Below, in pieces: positions 16,327 through 25,150 of a stretch of 64,000 bases of DNA (within the stretch, counting starts at the first letter, position 1; every line of letters starts with the position of its first letter). The DNA comes from Bog-756 sp963713625 (GTDB lineage: Bacteria > Actinomycetota > Acidimicrobiia > Acidimicrobiales > RAAP-2). The stretch covers positions 248,001 through 312,000 of the forward strand of contig CAVQMN010000002.1 of assembly GCA_963713625.1 (NCBI GenBank), given 5' to 3'. Position numbers and translations under genes: made by a program. The notes under the pieces are model-generated. The model was not told where the DNA came from. It ran no database searches and saw only the letters and a list, made by a program, of their open reading frames with translations.

Positions 16327-17490
16327 TCAGTCGAAGCGGTGCGGATCGAAGAGCGAGATGTCCCACGGCGTGCGCCCGCCGGTGGCGAGGTCGGCGATGA
16401 TCTCACCTACCACGGGGGCGAACTTGAATCCGTGGCCCGAGAAGCCGCACGCCATGACGACCCTCCCGTCGGTTCCCGGAGCCGGTCCGATCATGAAGTG
16501 GCGGTCGGGTGTCATGGTGTACATGCACGCCACCCCTGACAACCACGCTCCGGCCAGGTCGGGTACGCGGTCCGCCAGTTCGCGCCGGAGGGTATCGCCC
16601 TCGTCCGCCGTGACCTGGCGATCCAGGCGGTCAGGATCTGCCGGCCGGCCGTGGTGGAAGAAGGCCACCTTGGCCCCGGGGGCGCCGGGCAGCAGGGGGA
16701 AGCCGTAGAGTTCCGAACCCTCCACGAACTCCCACAGGTAGACCGGGAGCCGTCCGAGACGGAACGGCGCGGGATCACCGGAAGGCACGAACCAGTGCAG
16801 GGCGTGGCGCTCGACACGCAGCGGCAGACCGAGGCCTTCGAGCACGTTGGCCGACCACGCCCCGGCGCATGCCACCAGCCGCTTGGCCCGGATATCCCCA
16901 CCACGGGTCCGGAGGGACACGCCACCCACGGCGTCGCCTGTCGGGACGTCGAGCTCCCACTCGAGCACCGGGGTATGGAACTCGAGACGGGCACCTGCCC
17001 CCTCCGCCAGAGCAAGGTGGGCGGTCACGCTCTCCTCGGGGCCCACGAACCCGGCGCCGGGTTCGAACACCGCCGCCTCGTCGGGACGGAGTCGGAAGCT
17101 CGGAAAGCGGGAAGCCACCCGGGCGGCGTCGAGTACCTCGTGGGGGATGGCCCACCGCTCGGCACTGGCCACCGTCCCTGCGACCACGGCGCCATCGGCC
17201 GGGCCGATCATCAGGCCCCCGGTACGGGTGAGGAGCGGAGTCCCGGTGATCGAGCCGAGCTCATCCCAGAGCTCCACCGAACGCACCAGCAACGGGACGT
17301 AGCGGGGATCTTCGAAGTAGGCCTGGCGGACCATCCGGGTCTCCCCGTGGCTCGACCCCCGGTCATGGGCGGGACCGAACTGTTCGAATCCGATCACCCG
17401 CTCGCCCCGTCGGGCCAGATGCCAGGCCGCCGCCGAGCCCATGGCCCCCAGGCCGACCACCGCCACGTCGTAGCTCCCCTGGTTGCTCAA
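16327..17490 (-). CDS. Sarcosine oxidase / N-methyl-tryptophan oxidase-like flavoenzyme
   Basis: 387 residues, the usual size of monomeric sarcosine oxidases. The FAD-binding VVGLGAMGSAAAWHLARRG leads, followed by RGSSHGETRMVRQAYFED. ACMYTMTPD carries the cysteine that covalently binds FAD in this family, and GFSGHGFKFAP is the C-terminal signature. The reaction is oxidative N-demethylation of a secondary amine giving hydrogen peroxide and formaldehyde; the substrate is not predictable. TTG start; no better start is near. Confidence 0.9.
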   Translation of the reverse strand: MSNQGSYDVAVVGLGAMGSAAAWHLARRGERVIGFEQFGPAHDRGSSHGETRMVRQAYFEDPRYVPLLVRSVELWDELGSITGTPLLTRTGGLMIGPADGAVVAGTVASAERWAIPHEVLDAARVASRFPSFRLRPDEAAVFEPGAGFVGPEESVTAHLALAEGAGARLEFHTPVLEWELDVPTGDAVGGVSLRTRGGDIRAKRLVACAGAWSANVLEGLGLPLRVERHALHWFVPSGDPAPFRLGRLPVYLWEFVEGSELYGFPLLPGAPGAKVAFFHHGRPADPDRLDRQVTADEGDTLRRELADRVPDLAGAWLSGVACMYTMTPDRHFMIGPAPGTDGRVVMACGFSGHGFKFAPVVGEIIADLATGGRTPWDISLFDPHRFD

Positions 17491-17536
17491 CGTGGGCGTC
17501 CCCGATATCCGGCCGTCGTGGGCGACGGGTTCGGGC

Positions 17537-19453
17537 TCATCGTGGCCGGGGCTGGTCCCAGCGGGATGGCCCTGACAGGTGTTCCCAGGCCGTCCAGGCC
17601 AGAAATCCGGCCATACTGGCCATGGCAGCGCCGGTACGCACCTGCCCGGTGTCCACGTCCCAGGATTCGCAGGCCAAGCCCTGGTCCATGGGTACCGCGA
17701 TCAGCTGGTCGAGCGGCGGGCCATCGATCAGGTCGCGGTCGAGGAGCCTGTTGGCCAGGTCGAAGCCCGAAGGGTGGGGGAAGTGGGCTGAACCCGATCC
17801 CGCGAACCTTCCTTGGTAGTGATGGGGGTTGTCCTCGGACAGCCATGCCCGGGTGGCCGCCTGTACCGGGTCGTCGTTGGTGCCGACCCCCCAGAAGGGG
17901 AGCGTGCGCAACCCCAGAGGCGGTTCGTCACTGACCTCGGTCCGACCCGACTCGTCGCAGGCCCAGGCCCACATGCGGCCACCGGGGACCTCCACGGTGA
18001 GCCGCTCGGCCATGGCGGCCCGGATGGCCGATGCCCGGCTGGCCGATGCCTCTGCGCCATGCTCTGGGTGCACGGCGGGCATGCCCGCCGACCGGTCGCC
18101 GGTGGTCTGATCGCCGAGCCCGGCCAGCGCCTCGAAGGCCGCAGCCACCAGTGCGTTGCCGGTCGTGGTGTAGGCGAAGTCGGTGGGATCGTCGGTCGGC
18201 ACCAAGAAGGTGCCGTACAGGTCCCACCGGGGATGGCGCCACGGTTCGATCACCCCTTCCAGCCCGTCGAGCACGGCCCGCACCGCGGGCTCGGCGAGAA
18301 CGGTCCTGTCTCCGGTCATCTGCACATAGCGGCGGACGGCGATGATCGGAGCGGCGGCCTGGTCGAGCTCGAACCCCGGGTACAGGGACGTGCCGTTGAG
18401 GTAGAGGGCGTGGTCGGCCAGACGCGGCCCACCGGCGGCAATGGTGGAGACGAGGACCGACCGGGCCCGGTCGGGATCGACGAGCAACAGGGCCGGAAAC
18501 GTCCAACAGTAGGCATCCCGGCTCCAGAAGGCAGCGGACACGTAGTAGTGCCGGCTCCGCGACGTCACCATCACCGGCCGACCGGTGTCGAGGCAGTCCC
18601 CTTGCGCGAAGAAGTAGTTGAAGAAGAGATTGGAGTTGATGCGCTCCGCCAGACCCGGCCGGTCCTCGGGGACGGGCAGAGCATGATCGGCCAACCATCG
18701 GGTGGTGGTCTCCCATAGCCGGTCGAATCCCCGCCGGCGAAGGTGCAGGGCGGTCGTGGCCGCTCCATCCGGCTCGGTGGCCACCCCGACGAACAGCTCG
18801 GCGGTCAGTGACCGTCCGGTCTCGATCTCCCCGGCCACCGAGGCCCGCCATCGCGGGACGGTGCCCAGGTCGGCGAGCACCACTCCATGGCCGCCTTGCC
18901 ACGCCACCGACAGGAGCGGGAGACCCGCGCTGGCCGAGATGGTCCGGCTGCCCGTCCACGGATCGTCGTGCCCCACCGGTTCCGAAGCGATCGGTTTGGA
19001 GCGGAGGTGGGTGACCGTGGTCGTTCCCCATGACCCGGCCCAGCCCAGCTCGACAGTGACGGGCTCCGGAGCGTGGTGGTGATAGGCGAGGCGAACCATG
19101 ATGCCCCGTTCGTCCACCGGGGCGCAGAACCAACCTTCGAGCACCCCCGACGGGCATCGGCCGGTGAAGTGCGGTAGCCAGTGCTCCGCCCGTTTCCACT
19201 CGAGGGGTGCCGGCTCCACGGTCATCCCGTCCAGGAACAGGACCGGCCGGATGAGTGGACCGTGCTCCGGGTGGCCGCCCGCCTCGACCAGGCCCAGGGT
19301 CCGCTCGATGAGGGCGCCGACGGTATTGACAGCACCGTCGTCGAGGTTGATTTCGGGGAGGGAGATCCACAGGTTGCCGGTGGGGATCAACCGCGGGGGC
19401 TCCTCGATCTCCGGCGCGTAGGTGGTCAGGCCCAGAGGTCCGGTGGAGCTCAT
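17537..19453 (-). CDS. Six-hairpin (alpha/alpha)6-type glycosidase-like protein
   Basis: 638 residues. An N-terminal beta-rich domain (about 1-250) is followed by a helical domain with SAAFWSRDAYCWTFPALLL, DQAAAPIIAVRRYVQMTGD and GNALVAAAFEALAGL, resembling glycogen-debranching or GH125-like six-hairpin glycosidases. No signal peptide. The exact GH family and the catalytic acids are not certain. ATG overlaps the preceding amidohydrolase stop (ATGA), so it is part of the same operon. Confidence 0.7.
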   Translation of the reverse strand: MSSTGPLGLTTYAPEIEEPPRLIPTGNLWISLPEINLDDGAVNTVGALIERTLGLVEAGGHPEHGPLIRPVLFLDGMTVEPAPLEWKRAEHWLPHFTGRCPSGVLEGWFCAPVDERGIMVRLAYHHHAPEPVTVELGWAGSWGTTTVTHLRSKPIASEPVGHDDPWTGSRTISASAGLPLLSVAWQGGHGVVLADLGTVPRWRASVAGEIETGRSLTAELFVGVATEPDGAATTALHLRRRGFDRLWETTTRWLADHALPVPEDRPGLAERINSNLFFNYFFAQGDCLDTGRPVMVTSRSRHYYVSAAFWSRDAYCWTFPALLLVDPDRARSVLVSTIAAGGPRLADHALYLNGTSLYPGFELDQAAAPIIAVRRYVQMTGDRTVLAEPAVRAVLDGLEGVIEPWRHPRWDLYGTFLVPTDDPTDFAYTTTGNALVAAAFEALAGLGDQTTGDRSAGMPAVHPEHGAEASASRASAIRAAMAERLTVEVPGGRMWAWACDESGRTEVSDEPPLGLRTLPFWGVGTNDDPVQAATRAWLSEDNPHHYQGRFAGSGSAHFPHPSGFDLANRLLDRDLIDGPPLDQLIAVPMDQGLACESWDVDTGQVRTGAAMASMAGFLAWTAWEHLSGPSRWDQPRPR

Positions 19454-20460
19454 CGCCGGCTTCCCGCACTCGGGGGGACAGAATCGTCAGGGAGCCCGAG
19501 GAGCCGGGCCGCATTGCCGGCGAATACCAGGTGCCGTTCCTGCGTCGAGAGTCCGAGCTCAGTGACGATTCGGACCTGCTCGTCGTAGTAGGCGCGGACC
19601 AATCCCCGCGGGAAGTGAGAAGAATCGGAGCCGAACAGCACCCGTTCCGGGCCTACCGTGTCGAGGAACTTGACGAACAGATCGGTGAGGGTGAGCGGGT
19701 ACGGCATCCAACGGACCCATTCGTTGTTGCCCGACGAGTCGACGTGGATATTCCGGCACGTCCAGGCCAGCTGCAACAGCTGGCCTGGATAGCTGCAACC
19801 GAAGTGGGGAACCACGAAGGGAACATCGGGGAAGGCCTTGGCCACCGGATGGAGGACGAGGGGATCGATGTTGACGTGGGCCGCGGTTCCGCCCCCGCCG
19901 TCCAGGGTGCCGAAGTGGATCAGCACCGGGATGGCCAGCTCTTCGGCCGCCTCCCACACCCCGTAGAGCGACTCGTCGTCAATCGGGCCGTCGAGGGCCG
20001 GGGCCAGCACCTTGTACCCTCGCAGCCCGTCTTCCACGACCGACCGCCGCAGCTCGTCGGCCGCTCCGGGCAGGAACGGATCGTGATGGGCGAATCCGAG
20101 CATGCGCGGGTGGTCGGCGATGACGTCGGCCAACAACCGATTGCCCCCGCCGGTGACGAACACGACGGCCTCGAGCTGGGCGGCCTCGACCTCGTCGGAC
20201 CATCGCCGGGCCTGGACCTCGGGAGCCGGCTCGCCCTCCTCGGGAAAAGGGAACGAGTAGGCCGACCACCACTGCTCCTGGTACCAGCGCCAGTTGTCCC
20301 TGAGGACGGCAGCCTTCCGATCCCCGTGGCGCTGACGATACCGCTCCTCCGCGGCAGGAGGGTGTTCATCAGGGACCGGAAAATGGGCATGGAAATCGAC
20401 GATCGGGAATCCCCATGTGCTGGTCCGCATCCCCCCGGTCCCGTGCTCCCCGGGCACCAT
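19450..20460 (-). CDS. Amidohydrolase of the ACMSD/amidohydro-2 type
   Basis: About 336 residues of TIM-barrel hydrolase. IVDFHAHFP supplies the HxH metal ligands, GYKVLAPALDGPIDD and VLIHFGT the middle strands, VVPHFG a further His and VLFGSDSSHFP the conserved Asp. The family covers decarboxylases and hydrolases of cyclic carboxylates. ATG 20460 lies five bases after the upstream amidohydrolase stop; ATG 20430, with GGGGGG upstream, is an equally good choice. Confidence 0.83.
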   Translation of the reverse strand: MVPGEHGTGGMRTSTWGFPIVDFHAHFPVPDEHPPAAEERYRQRHGDRKAAVLRDNWRWYQEQWWSAYSFPFPEEGEPAPEVQARRWSDEVEAAQLEAVVFVTGGGNRLLADVIADHPRMLGFAHHDPFLPGAADELRRSVVEDGLRGYKVLAPALDGPIDDESLYGVWEAAEELAIPVLIHFGTLDGGGGTAAHVNIDPLVLHPVAKAFPDVPFVVPHFGCSYPGQLLQLAWTCRNIHVDSSGNNEWVRWMPYPLTLTDLFVKFLDTVGPERVLFGSDSSHFPRGLVRAYYDEQVRIVTELGLSTQERHLVFAGNAARLLGLPDDSVPPSAGSRR

Positions 20461-20464
20461 GGGC

Positions 20465-22168
20465 TCAGGCACCGGACCCCACCGCGTCGCCTCGACCACC
20501 GCCGGCCGCGTCACCCTCCACCGCTCCGAACAGGGAGGAGGGGTCATAGGCGGGTCGCCCACCGATCACCGTCGCCACCACACCGATGCCACCGATCCGG
20601 TCGGGGTCCACGGTGGTGGGGTCGTCGTCCAGCACGACCAGGTCAGCCAGGCGCCGAGGGGCGAGCGCGCCCCAGGCCGGCTCGGCGTGGGCCGCGTAGG
20701 CACCGCCGGCGGTGTACGAAGCCAATGCCTCGGTGACCGTGAGGCATTCTCCGGGTCCGAACACCTGACCGGTGGCGGTCTTGCGCTCGACCATCTCCTG
20801 GATCCCCCGAAGCGGTGAACCCTCGGCCACCGGGCGGTCCGAGCTCCCGACCACGGGTACACCGGCATCGACCAGGCTGCGCATCCGGAAGTAGTCGGAC
20901 ACCCCGTGGCCGCCATCGGACAACTCGATCAGGGGGTCGCCGAACTCCCTCACGAACAACGGCTGGACGACCACGGTCATCCGCAGGCGGGCCAGGCGGG
21001 GGACCTGATCGGGCCGGACCATCACCCCGTGCTCGATGCGGTGCCGGGGGACGGTGCCCACCCGGGCCGGATAGGGCCCACCGGTGGCGGCTTCCTCGAC
21101 AGCATCGAGGACCAGGTCCAAGGCGGCGTCACCGATGGTGTGGCAGGCCACCTGCCAACCTCCCCGGTGGGCATCGATGATGGCCCGGCGCAACAGGTCC
21201 GGGTCGTTGTCGAAACCTCCGACCGGTCGTCCGTCGGCATTGGTGGTGGCCGCAGTGTGGCCGAGCCCGGACCCGTCGATCCAGACCTTCATGGCCCCGA
21301 GGGAGAGCCGGTCGTCGCCGAATCCTGTGCGGACACCAAGATCAAGTCCGGTGGTGATGCCGTCGTCCGGATGGGACCTCACCGAGTGGAAGAGCTCGTT
21401 GTGGGCCATCAACCGGGCCCGGGACCGTAAGCGACCGGTGCTTCGGGCCAGCTGGTAGGCGGCCAGCTCGACGGGCGAGTGGTCGATACCGGGGCAGCCG
21501 ATGCCGGCGTCAGTGAACCCGGTGATCCCTTCGGACACGTAGTGGGCAGTGGCCCGCTCGATGGCATCGGCCAGCCGATCGATGGACGACGGCCCCACAT
21601 GGTCCTTGATCAGGTCCATGGCCGCTTCCTCGATGAGACCCGTGGGCCGACCCTCGCCGTCCACCACCACCCGCCCCCGCTGCGATTCGTCGAGGGCACC
21701 GGTGATGCCGACGGCACTGAGCGCGGCGCTGCTCACCACGCAGGAGTGACCGGAGAGGTGCGTCAGCCACACCGGGCGGCCACCACCGGCCCGGTCGAGC
21801 TCCTCCCGGTCGGGATACTGGTCGGGGGGCAGCCCGCTCCCGAAGCCGAAACCGATGACCCACTCTCGATCGGCGAGACCTTCGGCGTAAGCGGCGACAG
21901 CCTCGAGGGTCGCACCGATACCGACCACCCGGTCGAGTTCCAGATGGACCATGCCCAGGCCGAACGACGTGGTGTGGCAGTGGGCATCGTGGAACCCCGG
22001 GGTGACGGTGGCACCCTCGGCATCCACGGTCACGCGGGACTCGACGCCCTCCACCTGCTCGTCGAGCCCGACGATCCGCCCGTTCCAGATCCCCACGGAC
22101 GTGGCCTCGGGACGGCCGGTATCGACGGTGAGGATGCGGGCGTTGGTCACCAGCAGGTCGAGCATCAC
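20465..22168 (-). CDS. YtcJ-like amidohydrolase (amidohydro-3 family)
   Basis: 567 residues, normal for the family. TPGFHDAHCH gives the metal-binding HxH, MKVWIDGSGLGH the carboxylated-lysine strand, CHTIGDAALD and IEHGVMVRP the later histidines, and VVGSSDRPV the catalytic-Asp region. Such enzymes hydrolyse N-acyl amino acids or related amides. A GTG (22168) is followed immediately by an ATG (22165). It heads a reverse-strand operon with a second amidohydrolase and an amine oxidase, consistent with use of an amidated compound. Confidence 0.88.
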   Translation of the reverse strand: MMLDLLVTNARILTVDTGRPEATSVGIWNGRIVGLDEQVEGVESRVTVDAEGATVTPGFHDAHCHTTSFGLGMVHLELDRVVGIGATLEAVAAYAEGLADREWVIGFGFGSGLPPDQYPDREELDRAGGGRPVWLTHLSGHSCVVSSAALSAVGITGALDESQRGRVVVDGEGRPTGLIEEAAMDLIKDHVGPSSIDRLADAIERATAHYVSEGITGFTDAGIGCPGIDHSPVELAAYQLARSTGRLRSRARLMAHNELFHSVRSHPDDGITTGLDLGVRTGFGDDRLSLGAMKVWIDGSGLGHTAATTNADGRPVGGFDNDPDLLRRAIIDAHRGGWQVACHTIGDAALDLVLDAVEEAATGGPYPARVGTVPRHRIEHGVMVRPDQVPRLARLRMTVVVQPLFVREFGDPLIELSDGGHGVSDYFRMRSLVDAGVPVVGSSDRPVAEGSPLRGIQEMVERKTATGQVFGPGECLTVTEALASYTAGGAYAAHAEPAWGALAPRRLADLVVLDDDPTTVDPDRIGGIGVVATVIGGRPAYDPSSLFGAVEGDAAGGGRGDAVGSGA

Positions 22169-22404
22169 CGGCGAAGGGTACGCATCATCGAGGGCCGGAA
22201 AGGGCCTCGTTCGGCAGAGTTCAGTTCCATGACGGGGTCGACACTATGTCCCGGGGCACCGTGGGTCCCAGGACATCGTGCAGGCCCCCCCGGGTGGGAT
22301 CCGGCGCCGACCCCGGATTCGGGCACCATGGCCTCGGCGCACGGCCGGTGGGGGCAGAGATCCGGGTTCGACCCCTTGATCGTGGAGACCAACGGAGCGG
22401 GAGT

Positions 22405-22605
22405 TACTTCGAGTGGACGTCGAATATGACGGCGTTTCGTTGGACCGAGAATCAGTTCAACGCGGAGCTCTTGGGGTTCATGGATCGGGCGTTCCGAGCG
22501 GTCTGGGATTGCCGTGTCGAACACGGCGTCGACCTCCGCGCGGCTGCCTACATGGTCGGGATCACCCGTGTGGCCGAGGCCACCCGCTTGCGGGGATTGG
22601 CCTGA
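22405..22605 (+). pseudogene. C-terminal remnant of a glutamate/leucine dehydrogenase gene
   Basis: The translation reads YFEW, then FRWTENQFNAELLGFMDRAF, VWDCRVEHGVDLRAAAYM and RVAEATRLRG, which is the C-terminal helix region of Glu/Leu/Phe/Val dehydrogenases. Immediately upstream NGAGVT (22391-22408) is in another frame and resembles the family's NAGGVTVSYFEW, so a few bases appear deleted at about 22400-22408. The catalytic and NAD domains are absent. It is a decayed relic, not a functional gene. Confidence 0.75.
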
Positions 22606-22760
22606 TTCCTGGGCGGACGGAGCCCGCAACGTCACCGTCTCGCCTCTCCAGGCCATCGATCCGCGTCGGGCCCTTTCCACGCCGACATCCGGGAGGGCGT
22701 CGATCGATTTCGCCGGGCCCGAAGGAATTCCGATCCTCTACCAGGAGAAACAGAGAAAAC

Positions 22761-22825
22761 AGAACGGAACGGTTGCGTTCTGCCACCCCGTCCTTTACTA
22801 TGCAGAGACGGAACCGTTTCGTTCT
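22761..22825 (+). promoter_or_regulatory. Promoter of the TetR gene with two operator-like repeats
   Basis: TTGCGT (22773-22778) and TACTAT (22796-22801) are spaced by exactly 17 bp. The -35 region lies in AGAACG-N9-CGTTCT (22761-22781). A near copy of its 16-bp core, GGAACGGTTGCGTTCT (22766-22781), recurs as GGAACCGTTTCGTTCT (22810-22825) downstream of the -10, 44 bp (about four helical turns) away. This suggests cooperative autorepression by the TetR protein. Confidence 0.65.
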
Positions 22826-22842
22826 ACAAGTAGGAGTCGGTC

Positions 22843-23460
22843 ATGGGCAGCATCGCTGAGGTGGAGGACATCGCCGAACGGTCGAGTCGGCCCAGTGGTG
22901 CCCGGGCGATGGCCCGGGAACAGGCCATCCTCGATGCGGCGCTGAGTCTGGTGATGGAGGTGGGCTACGACCGGTTGAGCATGGACGCTCTGGCCGAACG
23001 GGCCCACGCCGGCAAGGCCACCATCTACCGCCATTGGTCGGGCAAGGCCGAAGTTGTCGTGGAGGCGATCCGCCGTCGCAAGTGCGATGCGGCCGTGCCT
23101 GCGCAGCGTACCGGTTCCCTCCGGGGTGACCTGGTGGCCACGCTCGACTGCATGAACTCCTCCATGTCCACGGAGGACTCGGCCTTGTTGGTCGGCGTGC
23201 TCTCGGCCATGCACAAGGACCAGGAGCTGGCCGATCTCATGCGGAGCCAGGTCATCGACGCCCGCAAGGACATGCTGGACGAGATTATCCAGCGGGCCGT
23301 GGCCGCCGGAGAGCTCACCGCGGGCACGGATGCCGGCGTGGTCGACGAGGTGTTGTCGGCCATGTTCTTCAACCGCCTGGTGATCAGCGGTCAGCCGATC
23401 GATGACGCATTCATCACCCACATGGTGGATGACGTCGTGCTTCCGTTGCTTCGCTGTTAG
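22843..23460 (+). CDS. TetR-family transcriptional regulator
   Basis: 205 residues: an N-terminal helix-turn-helix (AILDAALSLVMEVGYDRLSMD, then ALAERAHAGKATIYRHWSGKAEVV) and an all-helical C-terminal ligand/dimer domain. ATG with AGTAGGAG upstream. The immediate downstream gene is a DHA2-type exporter, the classic arrangement for a drug-responsive repressor; the duplicated operators just upstream support autoregulation. Confidence 0.92.
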   Translation: MGSIAEVEDIAERSSRPSGARAMAREQAILDAALSLVMEVGYDRLSMDALAERAHAGKATIYRHWSGKAEVVVEAIRRRKCDAAVPAQRTGSLRGDLVATLDCMNSSMSTEDSALLVGVLSAMHKDQELADLMRSQVIDARKDMLDEIIQRAVAAGELTAGTDAGVVDEVLSAMFFNRLVISGQPIDDAFITHMVDDVVLPLLRC

Positions 23461-23488
23461 GCCGCGGGCCCGGCCACCTCGTCGCCGC

Positions 23489-23566
23489 TTCTCGTCTTCA
23501 CCTCTCGTCTCCGGTTCTCGCCTTCACCTCCCACTCTCGATTCTCGTCTTCACCTTTCGTCCCCTA
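23489..23566 (+). repeat. Three 26-bp pyrimidine-rich tandem repeats in exporter leader
   Basis: Units starting TTCTCGTCTTCACCT, TTCTCGCCTTCACCT and TTCTCGTCTTCACCT begin at 23489, 23515 and 23541, exactly 26 bp apart; a degenerate partial copy follows to about 23592. They lie between the TetR stop and the MFS start and contain almost no G or A on the coding strand. Confidence 0.85.
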
Positions 23567-23634
23567 CCCGTCTCGCCTTCGATTCTCTTCACCATTCACA
23601 TCCCCCACTGCAACCCTTCCGTCAAGGAGTACCT

Positions 23635-25134
23635 ATGTCGACCATCACCGAACCGCTCGGATCGCCTCCCAACTCGTTCGAGGCCGACGGGCCCGACCCC
23701 AAGCGCTGGCTGGCCCTCGGTGTCATCGCCGTGGCCCAGCTGATGGTGGTGCTCGACGCATCCATCGTGACCATCGCCCTCCCCTCCGCTCAACACTCCC
23801 TCAATATCTCCACCGACAACCGTCAGTGGGTGTTGACCGCCTATACCTTGGCCTTCGGGGGCCTTCTGCTCCTGGGCGGCCGGATCGCTGACTACGTCGG
23901 ACGCAAGCGCATCTTCATCGTCGGCCTCCTCGGTTTCGCCGCCTCTTCGGCGCTCGGGGGCGCCGCGGTCAACGCCCCCATGCTGTTCGGGGCCCGGGCT
24001 CTCCAGGGCGCCTTTGCCGCCCTTCTCGCCCCCGCCGCCCTCTCGCTCATCACGGTGACCTTCACCGAGGTGAAGGAGCGGGCCACCGCCTTCGGTGTGT
24101 ACGGAGGAATCTCCGGTGGCGGTGCGGCCATCGGGCTGATCATGGGAGGAATACTCACCCAGTACGCCTCGTGGAGGTGGTGCCTCCTGGTCAATGTGCC
24201 CATCGCCATCCTGGCCGCGGTGGTGGCGGTGCCGATCGTCCGAGAGAGCAAGGCCCACGGCAACACCAGCTACGACATTCCCGGAGCCATCACCGTGACC
24301 GCAGGCCTGGTGGCCCTGGTCTACGGCTTCACCCGGGCCGCTCAGAGCAGCTGGACGACCGGAAGCACACTCGGCTTCCTGGGGGTCGGGGTGATCCTGC
24401 TGGCCGCCTTCGTACTCATCGAGCTGAGGGCCAAGAACCCACTGCTCCCCATGCGGGTGATCCTCGACCGGACCCGGGGTGGCTCGTTCCTGAGCTCACT
24501 GATGGTGGGCTCGGGCCTGATGGGGATGTTCTTGTTCCTGACCTTCTATTTCCAGGGGAACCTGGGCTACTCCGCCCTCAAGACCGGGTTTGCCTTCCTG
24601 CCCTTCTCCGCCGGGATCATCCTGGCCGCCGGCGCGTCCTCGAAGCTCATCCCGCGTACCGGGCCCAGACCCATCATGGTGGCCGGCTTCAGCGCCGCCG
24701 CGCTCGGCATGCTGTGGCTCACCCAGATCGGAGCCACCACCAGCTTCGCCCTCCATGTCCTCCCGGCCGAGATCCTCATCAGTGTGGGCATGGGGCTGGC
24801 CTTCGTCCCCATGAGCAGCACCGCCCTGTTCGGTGTCTCGACCCACGATGCCGGCGTGGCCAGCGCGACGTTGAACGCCACGCAGCAGATCGGTGGCTCG
24901 CTGGGGACAGCCCTGTTGAACACGGTCTTCGCCTCGAGCACGGCCGCCTATCTCGCCACCCGGGTCGATACCCCGGCCGTTCGGGAAGCCGCCCAGATCC
25001 ACGGTTACGTGATCGGGTTCGCCATCGGCGCGGTCTTCTTGATCGTGGCCGCACTGTCGGCGCTCTTCCTGGTCAATGCGTCGAAGGCCGACATGGAAGC
25101 CATCGACGAGCTCGGCGTTCCCGTGCCCGTCTGA
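23635..25134 (+). CDS. DHA2-family MFS multidrug exporter
   Basis: 499 residues and about 14 membrane segments. Motifs include DASIVTIALPSAQHSL in helix 1, RQWVLTAYTLAFGGLLLLGGRIADYVGRKR (helix 2 and motif A loop, split here by description) and motif C-like GGGAAIGLIMGG, as in EmrB/QacA-type proton antiporters. ATG with AAGGAG upstream. Paired with the TetR gene, so probably drug- or metabolite-inducible. Substrates unknown. Confidence 0.93.
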   Translation: MSTITEPLGSPPNSFEADGPDPKRWLALGVIAVAQLMVVLDASIVTIALPSAQHSLNISTDNRQWVLTAYTLAFGGLLLLGGRIADYVGRKRIFIVGLLGFAASSALGGAAVNAPMLFGARALQGAFAALLAPAALSLITVTFTEVKERATAFGVYGGISGGGAAIGLIMGGILTQYASWRWCLLVNVPIAILAAVVAVPIVRESKAHGNTSYDIPGAITVTAGLVALVYGFTRAAQSSWTTGSTLGFLGVGVILLAAFVLIELRAKNPLLPMRVILDRTRGGSFLSSLMVGSGLMGMFLFLTFYFQGNLGYSALKTGFAFLPFSAGIILAAGASSKLIPRTGPRPIMVAGFSAAALGMLWLTQIGATTSFALHVLPAEILISVGMGLAFVPMSSTALFGVSTHDAGVASATLNATQQIGGSLGTALLNTVFASSTAAYLATRVDTPAVREAAQIHGYVIGFAIGAVFLIVAALSALFLVNASKADMEAIDELGVPVPV

Positions 25135-25150
25135 TACCGACGGGCGACCG

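Noticed and set aside
17380..17400. SOS-like sequence GAACTGTTCGAA inside the amine-oxidase gene
   Set aside because: Spacing does not match GAACN4GTTC and it lies within coding sequence.
21479..22429. Plus-strand 316-codon frame opposite the YtcJ-like gene
   Set aside because: Mirror of the amidohydrolase gene with no motifs of its own; only its last few codons touch the dehydrogenase relic.
23489..23592. CRISPR-like array
   Set aside because: Repeats are contiguous with no unique spacers, and no cas genes are present.
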